Shown here piece after piece: positions 12,882 to 24,378 of a stretch of DNA of 64,000 bases. Source of the DNA: Zerene cesonia (taxonomy: Eukaryota > Arthropoda > Insecta > Lepidoptera > Pieridae); assembly GCF_012273895.1 (NCBI RefSeq), contig NC_052116.1, positions 9,548,001 through 9,612,000 on the forward strand, given 5' to 3'. The notes beneath the pieces were generated by a model. It worked only from the letters and a program-made list of their open reading frames with translations. It ran no database searches and was not told the origin of the DNA. The position numbers and the translations under genes were made by a program. Every line of letters begins with the position of its first letter. Position 1 is the stretch's first letter.

Positions 12882-15350
12882 ACCACCGCCAATTCTTTTT
12901 ACTTTAAATGTAGTTTAAATGCACGTTAAGTAATGTAAATTTAAGATAACATTAAACATATTTATAATTTAATAAGTTGAAGGTTTATTTAAGTTTATAA
13001 ATGGAAATAGGGAAACCAAAGCAGTAATCAGTATCCGTCCAGTGGTAGATAAGTTTTGTTTATATTGTCTATGGTATCTATCCTCCAAAACATTTAACGA
13101 AGAAAAGACACATTAAAACGAATTAAGAACCTCCCAAGTTTTTGCGAACTTTAATATATGATTAGGAACATGTTTATGTTTTATTTACAAAAAAAAAGAA
13201 ATTCGAAAAATAAGCAATTAAATGTTTTGGGCTCTTTATCTATTGCACTTCTGTTCTCTATGAAATTACTTATAGACCATAGATTTATTGATGAGTATTG
13301 CCGCGCTTTTTATTAACATTTATTTTTTCAACTAACATGATATCAATATTATAACGAGATTTTATTATAATTAATAGAGTAAGTTTATTTTAATAGCAAT
13401 GATAAGTTTGGCTTTTGCGATTGATGTAACATATTTATTATATTCGGCGCTAATGTTACCTTATCTGCAGTAATATACGGAAGGTACTCGCGTAACATAG
13501 ATTAGTTATTACTATTTATTAAATAAATAATATATACAGAACTCCAGTTCTTAATAATGTAAAGATACTGTTATATGTATACATAATATGCTTTAAGACA
13601 TGTATTCGTTGAATTTTTATTAATAAATACTACATCGCAACTATCGTTTTATTTATTCACCTGGTTTTAAATTAATTTGTACTTTTGGTTATATCTACCA
13701 TGATAAATTTTGACACACAATTTCCAGTTACTACTTTGTTATAAAAAGCTGAAAATTAGTTATAAACATAATTGTACGTTGTACATAAGCCTGCATATTC
13801 AGCCTCAAACTCATATATTTATTTATTCAATTAGACTTCTTCTAGAAGCACTTTTGGATCTTCATAAAATTGTTTTATCATTTACCAGCAGTGCGAAAAG
13901 CAGTTTCTAATAGAGATAAGCCGTCAAAAAAGTGACGTTGCTCTAAAATCAAGTCAGTTATACATCACAATAATGTACCAGTTTATCATAATAATTACGT
14001 GACGAACTGGATTTTTATCTTAAACATGTTCAATATTGCTATAAGACGCTTTCGGAACTTATAGATTTTTAATATAAATTTGTATTAAAAAAATATAAGC
14101 ATTTTTGTCTCGCTAATCACAGAGTAAAGAGAGCATACGTAAATAATATAATACCTAATGATGAAATCTACACTAGTAAATAATATAATATCTAATGATG
14201 AAATGATACTAAAACGTTCATGCAACCCTTAAATAAGGTCTCGAGCTGCTAACAACGTGGCATATGTAGATCGGGCTTGTTGTTATTGCTTCCCCCATAT
14301 TGACTTGTCTAAACGTGTTTATTGAAATACTGTATGGATTATTAGACTGTGGAATAATATCACATGTTAAGATAATTCAGTAAGTTTAGTAATTATGTAC
14401 AACATAACTACTAAATAGGATGATACTAATATATCTTTATACAAGTATATTTATGAACAATATTTAGCAACTATATTTTATCCACGTCAATCACACATAC
14501 ATAAACCACGTCTCTAATTGCCGATGATAAACAAATTCTGAAAAACACATTGACTGAAAAAATTAAAAGAAGTGGAAATGACGTAAGTTGTATTGTTTAA
14601 TTTTGAGAATTGGCGTCACTAAAATAACATAATAAAATATTATTCATTTTCAAATGTATGTTACATAAGTAGGATCAAGCTTTGATCAATTGTTTAAAAT
14701 TTACACCTGAAGATGTACGTCCTACAAAAATATAAAAATTAAACATAGTTAAAAAATTAATTTCGGATTCGGTTACCTACATTGAATGGTTACATTGCGT
14801 ATGTGTGTAAGACTTATTTTCATAGAAAACTTATACGATTATTATGTATAAGAATAGGAAGTTGACAAACTTCTTCTTCTTAATTTTAAATGGTAACTCC
14901 CAATTCCACTGTTGGCAATCTTTCCAGTTCCATTCAAATTTGACACTGACAGAATGTTGCTATTGAAAGTTGAAACATTTCGCAAATGCTGCTACTGGTT
15001 ACACAAAACGGAGCGACCAATAAATAACAGCTACGATCAATTGTTGAATGAAACAAAATTATAATATTATGTACGGTAATATTTATCAATCATACATATT
15101 ATTATAAAGTAAAATAAGAGAAATATATCGCAACTTATTACCAATATTATGTAAAATTAAGGTAAATGAAAAAAGGATGTTGCAACACTGGACGTTCGAA
15201 AGCGAAACTAAAAAGCGTAAAAAATAACCTAGAGGCCAGAATGAATTTGGTACTTGCGTAAGTTTTGTCGCTTAATAAAGTAAAACAACAAAGATATAGG
15301 TATTCAATACCCAAAATCAAATAACTAAAATAAAATATATAGTTTCTTAC
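12882..15350. other. Noncoding stretch between convergent genes
   Basis: I looked on the minus strand for further adenylosuccinate lyase exons and found none. The sequence is AT-rich. It contains a short direct repeat (14139-14167 and 14176-14204, 29 bp with one difference) and otherwise nothing recognisable. Confidence 0.6.
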
Positions 15351-15518
15351 CTTTTCCGCCTTTGCCAAATAAATCCATAGTTTTCTCCATGTCGAAAACT
15401 TCTTTTGATCACTAAAATTATATTGCATTTCTTTTGAAGCATAACGAGTACTAAGTGGTGAACGATAATTACAAAATTCTGAATTTTGAATTTCTACCGG
15501 AGCGTCAATAGAAAACAT
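15351..15518 (-). CDS. AdSL: Adenylosuccinate lyase, first coding exon only
   Basis: Encodes 56 residues from ATG at 15518 to a clean donor (AAG|GTAAGA) after 15351. Residues 19-56 contain YRSPLSTRYASKEMQYNFSD and TWRKLWIYLAKAEK, the signature N-terminus of eukaryotic adenylosuccinate lyase (purine synthesis: cleavage of SAICAR and adenylosuccinate; cytosolic homotetramer). The full enzyme is about 480 residues, and the catalytic parts are absent here. Nothing further is visible on the minus strand down to position 1, where another minus-strand gene may start. The exon itself is intact, with no stops and a normal donor. Either the first intron exceeds 15 kb and contains the antisense four-TM gene, or this is a duplicated or misassembled orphan exon. 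Confidence 0.85.
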
Positions 15519-15884
15519 CGTGTATATTTTTAAGTGAATTTGTTACAATAAAATTTTAATATCGTTGCCGCAAAGTGTTTACATCCGTCGGACTGAGCCT
15601 AGTTGAACTGAAATCTTTGTATTGGACTGGGCAGTAAGCACGGTATCAAGGCCAGCCAAGACGCGGGAGAATTCAATTCTGATAACGAGGTTATCGAAAA
15701 TATCTGATGTAACTTCATTGTTGACTATAACATTGTGATTGCTCTTACGACATTTATCGCAATTTACTATTATTTTTACGTTAGTTGTTGTTACTTTGCA
15801 ATAAAATGGACGTTATATTCTATAGTTATAGGTAATGAAGCTTTTTTAATGTATTGTATTACCGAATTTAAATCCGATATTAAT

Positions 15885-15940
15885 TAATAAACTAGCTGCT
15901 GCTCCCGGTTCCGCCTGGTTTTTCCGCCGAGTTTAATTAT
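15885..15940 (+). repeat. Repeat fragment
   Basis: Contains AACTAGCTGCTGCTCCCGG followed by TTCCGCC, the 'actagctg...cccg...ccgcc' junction typical of lepidopteran repeat ends. It lies between the ADSL exon and the 3' end of HSDL2, a gene-free stretch of about 1.1 kb. Confidence 0.3.
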
Positions 15941-16514
15941 GTGTACGATTTAAAAAATTTTTAACATGCAATCGTAATCCAAGCAGGGAAATTCAAAAAA
16001 CCAAAGAAGATTTAAATCTGTTCAGCCATCCCTGAGTGATGTAACTAATAAGATGATGAAACAAAGATGTGCATTATATTTTTCATATCCAAATATCTTT
16101 TAAAATTTGTATGCAACACTTAACAAAAAATTTATGACCAAATATATTTTTTACCACCTATTTTATATTATTCACATTTCATAACACAGTAACTATGTAT
16201 TTCTTCTAAGAAATGAAATAACAATTTGTTATAAAAGTTTATTGTAGTATCCTTATTACAAAGTATAAAAAATAATACATTTATAAGGTTTAGGTATTGT
16301 CAGGTTGTACCAAATACAAATAATCGTTATCAGTTACATGTTGGCTACTCTTATAAGAGGTTATATGCATTAAATAGATTCTATGCTTCATTTTGTTACA
16401 AAAATAGCCTCTGCTCTGCCTCTGCCATATTATTATGCAGTGTTTTTACATTTATTACACAGTTTTATAAGAAATTCAGTGAATACTGGCTTCATAAAAA
16501 GGATAAAGCTTAAC

Positions 16515-16520
16515 TTTATT
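16515..16520 (-). terminator. Poly(A) signal of HSDL2
   Basis: Minus-strand AATAAA 92 bases downstream of the HSDL2 stop codon, a typical distance for a short 3' UTR. Confidence 0.5.
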
Positions 16521-16611
16521 AAAAAATAAATATATTTCCATTCTATACATATACAACTTTGTTTAAAATTGACTGATTCCATAAACAAGTGAGAACTATA
16601 ACTAGTTTAGT

Positions 16612-19600
16612 TTACATTTTGTTTTTGAGAGATTTCATCATTTTCTCTAACTTCATGGCTTTCTGCAGGTCTCCGCTGATCTTCAGTTTGCCCATCATGA
16701 ATGCTGTTGTGGGTTTCAATTTACCTGTAACAAATCAATTTAATATGTTTATTGCATCTCTTATTTATTAAGTTTTTAAAGGAAGGAAACACTATTCCAA
16801 TGTAAATTTATTTACAAAGATTCTATGTAACCAGCAACTTTGACGTTTATAGTATACAATAAACATTTGAACATTTGTAAACTTATGTTATTTTCACTTA
16901 TTAAAATTCCCCTCAGTCTCTCTCATTTGCAATCATAAATGTTTACTAGAGTTAAATAATTACGTAAATATGTACAGTATGATCTTGTCCATATTATTAA
17001 AGTAAATGAAAGATTTTTCTCAAATTAATAAAAAAAAAAATCATATCTTATATTGTGTGTACCAGTAATTAAGGACCTTAGTCGCTTGGTTTCCGATTGT
17101 CAACAAATACCCTATTTAATTTCATTTCATTTCACTAACTTATCTATTTGCGTGGGCGTGTGTTTGTACATGTATTTAATTATTTGGAACATATATTTAT
17201 TTGGTCAATCAATATTTGCTTACGGCTTATGGTGGCTTAGTAGTTAGGACCTCGTAATAAATTGAATTTTCAATTTATCTCTGCATGTGGACAACATCAC
17301 CACTACTTAAAACGATGAAAGAATACATCGTGCGGAAATCGGCATGTCTAAAGTACGACGAAATCACATCTGCCAGCGTAGTAGATTAAGGCTTGTACCC
17401 TCAGAGAAGGCCTGTGCCGAGCAATAGGAACATATTTGAGCTATTTATATAACATCATATGTTTTTTATCTGTGCGTGCTTGCGTGCGTGCGTGCGTGCT
17501 TGCTTGTGCGTACCGGCGAACATGTCGGCGAAGTGGTTGGCGTCCATGGTGAGCGTGGCGTCGGGCGCGGCGGGCGGCTCGCCGGCGCCGCACGCGCCCG
17601 CGCCGTTCTTCAGGTCGAGGTGCCACACGCCCTCCTCCTTGCCTGCGAGGAGAAACGCAATTATTATGGTACACGGTGTCACTTGTTGGCGTTGTTGTTT
17701 CGTTTGTTGCTGTTAGATCATATTATCCGCGATGGACATGGAGTAGTCTAGGAGTTACTCGACCGATTTTAATCAAATTTCCACCTTACACCTTGTGCAG
17801 TTTGTTCCATTCTAAGAGATGGGTTAGTTGATACTATTTCAATTACGATAAATGACTACCCGAGCGGAGCCAGGGCGTGCGACGGTGGCGTTGTCACGAT
17901 AAGGCGAAAATAGGGGGTTCGAATCTATATCAGTATTCGCCAAAGAACTAAATTTCTAGAAGTATAATCCATACCTTTAACATTAAACTGATAGACAGCT
18001 TGTGTCTTCTTCACCAAGTCGGCTGATATTGTTTTGCTGATAGCTTCGAACAGGGCTGGGATCTGGCCACCTCCCTGTTCCGCCTGCCAATCATAAAATT
18101 TCTATAGAAAACATTTCATTAATTAGCATAATTAATTATGTAAAAAAATTGGTTAGTATCCAGATATATAAAAATATTTCATACCTTTGCTTAGTACTGA
18201 GGATTTTGGGTGACGTTTGAATCAAAATCAACTATCGTGCGTAGATGTGTTAACAGGTACGGAAAGGAGCATGCAACTTTAAGACAACGAAGATTTGTTA
18301 TTTGAACTAAATACATGAAAATAATCCATTAATATGTGTTAGATAGACTGCAATATTTGTCAATTATGGCCATAGACACATAGAGAACAAACACAAAATA
18401 TTACATTATTTGCCAATGGAAAAACGAAACACTTCAAACTTTTTGATACTTATTTATTTACTTTATTACATTTTCATTTACATTTATTACATTTTGATCA
18501 AATAAAGTCACTTCACACCTTTTTGGGAGCCTTCTCTGTTTGTCCGGGCTCCTCCAAAAAGAAGTCAGGTAACAGATTGTCTATGTTATCTGCAACAAAC
18601 ATCACAATATTATAAATTTCAATATTCGACGGACGGACATTTGAAAAACGCGGATACTCGCCTGAAATAAAATACACAACACGCAATTTTTCATGTCTAT
18701 GGCCATCATAAACAATGGAATTAACTACCATAAAATAAATAATGGATTGAAGCAGTGAAATGAATGAATTTGCGGAGATGTTCGTTTCTCAATTATCTAC
18801 AAACAAAAACAAATAGTATGGAAAAGAAGTGAGATGATTTACAATGGAAGACGAATAGAATGCGATATTACCTTATCCCTCATATATACATAGATACTAG
18901 ACTAATTAATAGTGAATTTAAAATGTTCTGGGGCCGTTTGTCCACCACCACAGAGCTCGAAAACAAATCTTTATATGATTTATATATTTACGTGGATTAA
19001 TAAAAAAAATAGATAGAATAATTATCATTACACAAAAGTACTTACAACTTGCTCCTCCTACTACTCTTAACTATAACCAACGTCGACTTTCAAACAAATA
19101 TAACTCTAAATACTTGCTATCTAACGGCTATATAACGTGGCGGTGGACAATGAGGCTTGGGCTAAAGGGCACCTGCTTATAGTTGGTAGCGGAGGTGTGG
19201 TATGCGCGTCGGTGCGACGCCGTCACCGTGCTGGAGTGGTGCAGCCGAGCCTCCTCCTCATCCAGGAAGCCGTCCAGCAGCAGCCGGTCTGCGTTGGCTG
19301 AGCACACGGGCCGGTCAGTATCGGCACATGACCAGTTCATTCGCTCATGTGCGGTCGAACAATGGGCAATGCATGCACTTCACCAAACACCCCATTTAAT
19401 ACACTGATATAACTTAACTACCACTTCACCACTCATGAAGACTCATTTGACCAACCAACAAGCAAGTGTTTGGTGAAATTTTACTACACATTTGTAACAT
19501 TTCGTTCTGCATTTGACAATTTCAGTTAATACTGTCATCAATTGTAATTGCTGAAGGTATAAGTTATTTAGAACGGAGTAATTCCTAAAACACTAGAATT

Positions 19601-22600
19601 TTAATAACAATAAAACTAATACGAAGCAGTGCAATTATTATAAAGGAAAGCATGAAATCGTAAAACACTCGCCTAAAATAGAGGAACCCTGACCATATTT
19701 TAAATCTAAATAATCTGTCTTTATAGTCTGTGCTATTTATTGCATGGTCCAATTATAAGGACTTATCTTATTACACAAATAATTGTTGCGCATAATAAGT
19801 TATGTACAGTGTTTAGCATAACAATATATGCAGACATATTTAAGTATGAAACAAATTATTTTTCACTGTCATGCAACACATTATGGACAGCATGTGTTTT
19901 AATAATAAATATATAATTGTACAAGAATACAAAGCGATTGAAACAGAAACATAATTTTGCTAGTTGGAATATACTGTGAAATGTACACACAAGCACACAC
20001 AATATTATTTATATTCAAATAGTTGATGAGAGTAACAAACATCTCCACATTAAAATGTGTCACAAATGTATCTTTCATGATATGTTCATAAATATATCAA
20101 ATGTTACAATAATCTTATTTGAATTGTTAGTAAATAATGGAACGTGGGAAAAATTATGAAGTCATTGTGTGAATTTGGTGATGTAACATATTACAATGTG
20201 TATGGAAGATTATTACAATGGGCCAAGAGACAATATTATTCACATTCAGAATAATTATATAATTCGGAAAACTTTGTACTAAAAAGGTTATATGTAGTTA
20301 GTTGTATAGAGCATCTGTGCAAATATACAATATTGAAATGTCTGCTTGTAATTTAATGCAAGCATTGTTCAAATTATAAATTGGTATATATAGTCAGGGA
20401 CATCTGTAACCTCGCTTCACTTTCTATATATAAAGAGGCAGAGTTGTCAAAAACACAAGAGTTATGTAATTTAGGAATTATATGGCTAAGAAAAAAGAAA
20501 GACACCCAAGAGTTATAGACTTAATATCCATTACAAAAAGCAAACAAACAACTATTTTAAAAACAATATTACTAAATAGTGAACACAAGAGAAGTATCTC
20601 ACCCGGGTCACAGGCGTAGGGCTTGAGGTCGGCGACGCCGGCGGCGCGCACCACGTCCTCGTCGATCGCGAAGTTGCCCGTGTACGTGCGCGGGTCCCTG
20701 TGCGGCCGGCCCGCCCCCAGGGGGGCCAAGATAAATACTAATACTGTTTTTGTTAAATTCGGACTAGTTTATTGGATTTTATTATAAATATGAACTTTCT
20801 CTTGAATTGTTCTGTCTATTAACAGAAACCCCATCAAAATCCATTGATAAAACCATACATACCTACATGGGGACAGAGAAGCAAATTTACTTTATACTAT
20901 GTAGTAATTAATAGAGGTCAAATATAAATAATGCAATATTTATGAGCCTGGTGATATTCTAATTTACGACGTAGAAAATAGAGTTCCATATTCTGTGTAG
21001 CTTCTAGTGTGTATTGTGTATAGTATTTAGGGAGAAGTTTCCTGTTGTATGGTGCGTAGTGTAGACTGCAGCGTGAAGTGTAGTGTAGTGTTTATAGTGT
21101 GTAGTGTAACGTGAAGTGTAGTGTTATAGTGTAGTGTAGGGTGAAGAGTGGTGCATAGTGTTGCAGTGTAGTGTGTTCTGTGCGTGGTGTGCACTCACTT
21201 GCAGAGCATGGCGTAGGCGGCGTCGGACACGATGTCGGGCTTGCGGCTGGTGGACGTGTCGCCCGTCAGCATCTCGATGGCCGCCGTCGCGATCGCTGCA
21301 ACCGACGATGTTATACATTTTTGTTCATTTCTATTTTTTCTTGGCATTAAATACCATTATTATTGGTAATATTGATTTTGTTTTGTGTTGATTTTCTTTT
21401 TGCGAAATATACATTAACAATATTTTACTATTATTTGTGCTCACTGGTAGAGATTTAAGCGCAAAAAACTAGCATGCGAAGTCTAAAAACTCAATTTTGA
21501 AAAGAGGTTTTAACTCCTTGCGATTTGGCACGACTGCAAAAGCAGATAGCAAAGGTGCAAGGTGTCCGACACGTTCGATATTTGTGAGTGTGTTTATCTA
21601 TTTACCAGTACGAGGCCAAAGCGCGTTGACGGCGATGTTGTAGGGGCGGAACTCCTCGCTCATGCCGAGCACGCACATGGACATGCCGTACTTCGCCATC
21701 GTGTACGCCACGTGGATCGAGAACCTGACCATTACATTATCATATCGTTATTATAAACCAAACCACTTCATTCACGATCGTTATTTGTTGTGGATAGACT
21801 TAAAAACCAGTGTTTTAATATTGTATACTGACACACAAGTCTTATTCTTGCGGATATTACTTATCTACCGCAATATATGAAATTTTGATGTTAATTTATT
21901 TTTTATATGCTTAATTGATGCATGAAATGATTTATGCTTAACAGACTGCACCCGCTATATCTGTACTAATACTAATTATATGATAACGACGATGAGTTTG
22001 TTTCAACACTTCAAACTCAGGAACTACTAGACTTCTTTCAAAAATTCTACAATTGTTGGCTGTGTAGTGGCGGCCCACTCGTTAAATTATGTGTGTCTTC
22101 CAAGTAAATATGTGGTATATTATCCAAGTAAACATAGTGTTCCACGATAAGAGTTCATAACTATCATGTACAAATCAACCAAAATGTCATGTTCATGGCT
22201 GCGTACCAGTATGGGCTCATGTTGAGTGGAGGGGACAAGTTCAAAATGTGTGCATGGTCGCTGTTCTTCAACAGGGGCAGACACAGTTTTGACCTGAAAA
22301 ACAATTATTATTGTTAATAAAAAACTACCTCAAACTGTCCGAACTAGACCAATTTTACATGGATCCACATGGCAGGTACCAACTTTCAATTAAAAAAAGA
22401 ATCATAAAAATCGCTTCAACCAGTAAAAAGTTAGGAGGTATCAAGAAAACACGAAAAGCTGATAATTCCTAAAAAAGATTTATAAAACACAGTTTTACTC
22501 GATATATCCTCAGTATTTATCTCTTCCATTGCAAGATACACAACTTAAGGAAATGTAATATTTTCATACTAAATATGCATATATAAGTATAACAACTTCC

Positions 22601-24378
22601 ATTCAACTTTTTATCTTTCATTAAGTAATGATCAAGGAACATTATATCACAGATTAATAATCCTCTAGGTAGCACAACCAAATAAAAATGTTTTAATACT
22701 CAACAAGCATAGTAAAAAGTAAAATCTCACGCAAGGAAAGTCCCCCTCGTGTTGATATTGTGCATGAGGTCGTATCTCTTCATGTCGGTCTCCGCGGTGC
22801 CCGTCAGCGAGATCGCCGACGCGTTGTTCACCAGAATGTCTATACCGTTGAACTGTAACCATATTTCATTAGTTTATTCATTTCTTTAACTATTTATTGT
22901 AAAAAAATATGCTAGATTTTTTACTAACTTCAATGATATATCTTTTTACCTTATTAAGTGAATACTTTACTTATAAATGAGGACTTGCCCTGTATAGCAA
23001 GCTGTACAGAATACATTTCATCTACACTACATATAAAACTGAAGAGTTTGTATGCTTGCTTCAAGGTGCTAATCTCACAATCTACCTGTATGGTCGTATG
23101 TTTGGTTCACATATAGCTTGAAACCCAAAAAAAGAGAAATTTTATCCCTGAAATCTCACAGGAACACAGTACTGTTTATCTTTTCCTTTGACTATGCAGG
23201 AATATACATGGGCAAAAGTTTAGTTAAAAAAACTGCATCTACACTGTGCAACTGTACCCAGCTAGTATTGAATATAAAATATTGTGAAATATTTATTGTT
23301 TGTTCAATAACTATTTTATTTCTAATACTAAAACCCTTACTATTCATCATTAATATATAGTAATAAGGGTATGTAGGTCATGTAGGAAAGTTTTTCATTT
23401 TATCACTATCATAGCACAATTTATTATCATAGCAAACTCATCATAAAATAAAGTGATTACTTTTTACTTGTTTCTGTAATTCAATATTTTTAATATGATG
23501 ATAAGATTTCATTGTAGAAACAGTTGCTTTTTCTTTAGCCAATGACATTATAATCAATATTTAAGCACATAGTAATAAAAAAATAAAATAGTCCTAATCA
23601 AATATAATCTGCAAATTTAGTAATTAAAGATATATGTTACTATGGATTTTTATAACATATCAGTTAAGTGGTATCTTTAATGACAGTGCAGTTGTAAAAA
23701 ATGATAAATAGAAGAGCTTGTAATAGGAATTACTTATAAAATAACCTTTTTGACAGCTTCATCAATGGCATTCTGAACCTGTTTCTCATCCCGGACATCA
23801 ACTATACACGGGAGAGCTTTTCCACCGAGAGCTTCAACTGAAATTTTTAAAATAATAAAAATTATAGATAAATATTTTCATAATGCAATTATAGAATGAA
23901 AACCATTATGTATAATTATTATTATAATAGGTGTATTTATATTAACTTTTTTAGTTACAGCTTTAAAAAAACCTGAAAAGAGATGAGACAGGTTAATAGA
24001 CCAAAGGTCAATACACCTGTGTTGAAGTCCAAAGTTCAGGACACTGTTCACGAGAACAGGTTGATGCTAAAACGTTAATGTAGAACAAATTAAGAATGCA
24101 GAGAAAAGACACTAACTTTCTTCGGCAGCTGTATATATAGTTCCCGGGAGCTTTGGATGAGGCTCCGCTGTTTTGGCGGCTACAACCACGTTCGCTCCAT
24201 CCTTGGCGGCTTTCAGAGCAATAGCCTTGCCGATTCCACGAGAGGCACCGGTTATAAACAGGGTACGACCCGCTAGCTTCCTAAAATAGCGATAAATTAA
24301 ATTCTGTAATCAAACGTGGAACAAAAACTTTCTCCTTATTGGCTTAGCGACTTACCCTGTGTTGGCAACTAAACTCAT
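16612..24378 (-). CDS. Hsdl2: Hydroxysteroid dehydrogenase-like protein 2
   Basis: Twelve coding exons in transcript order: 24356-24378, 24117-24280, 23746-23837, 22731-22852, 22207-22293, 21606-21724, 21199-21295, 20603-20697, then either 19173-19288 (9a) or 18519-18589 (9b), 17975-18083, 17514-17642, 16612-16724. All phases agree; the product is 421 residues with 9a or 406 with 9b (human about 418). Residues 9-240 form a classical short-chain dehydrogenase: TGASRGIG (18-25) binds NADP, NNAS is at 102-105, and the catalytic residues are Ser154, Tyr170 and Lys174. Residues 306-421 form an SCP2 sterol-carrier domain. HSDL2 proteins act in peroxisomes or mitochondria in fatty-acid and sterol metabolism; the exact substrate is unsettled. 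The C-terminus is -NKM, a weak PTS1-like tripeptide compared with human -ARL. Confidence 0.95.
17462..17513 (+). repeat. TGCG/CTTG microsatellite at HSDL2 donor
   Basis: Repeats of TGCGTGCT and TGCG occupy the first bases of the intron following the 17514-17642 exon, and the donor GTACGC is part of the repeat. Confidence 0.7.
17740..17935 (+). repeat. tRNA-like SINE or repeat fragment
   Basis: Contains ACTCGACCGATTTTAATCAAA, like the Helitron/LINE-tail motif, then CTACCCGAGCGGAGCCAGG, and ends with an A-box-like TGGCGTTGTC and a B-box-like GGTTCGAATCT (17916-17926). It does not fold into a full tRNA by eye. The CTACCCG..GCGGAGCCAGG block recurs at 31035-31053. It lies in an HSDL2 intron. Confidence 0.4.
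18519..18589 (-). CDS. Hsdl2: HSDL2 alternative hinge exon 9b
   Basis: A 71-nt exon (acceptor TTGTTGCAG, donor AAG|GTGTGA) encoding NIDNLLPDFFLEEPGQTEK plus a short Lys-rich end, after a codon split with exon 8 (GAT). It has the same entry phase (1) and exit phase (0) as exon 9a. It aligns better than 9a with the vertebrate hinge motif PDFFLDE. It links the dehydrogenase and SCP2 domains. Using it with 9a would put it in the wrong phase and give a stop (ATA ACA TAG) at once, so the two are alternatives. Confidence 0.8.
19173..19288 (-). CDS. Hsdl2: HSDL2 alternative hinge exon 9a
   Basis: A 116-nt exon (acceptor CAACGCAG, donor CAG|GTGCCC) beginning with RLLLDGFLDEEEA after a split GAC codon, then a His/Ser/Thr-rich tail ending NYKQ. 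Phases are 1 in and 0 out, identical to exon 9b 584 bp downstream. The D.FL.EE core shared with 9b suggests an exon duplication that diverged. It is richer in G/C than 9b and about 15 residues longer. Confidence 0.75.
20995..21195 (+). repeat. GTGTAGT-type minisatellite in HSDL2 intron
   Basis: About 200 bp of degenerate tandem units built on GTGTAGT / GTGAAGTGTAGT / TTATAGTGTAGT, running almost into the donor site of the 21199-21295 exon. Units vary in length, so this is an imperfect array. Confidence 0.7.
22320..22445 (-). repeat. RTE-like LINE tail
   Basis: Reads, on the minus strand, as the common lepidopteran tail with a GGTTGAAGCGATTTT block, a 'TTTTTTTAATTGAAAG' block and 'TGGTACC'. 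The same family is seen at 35090-35275. It lies in an HSDL2 intron. Confidence 0.4.
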
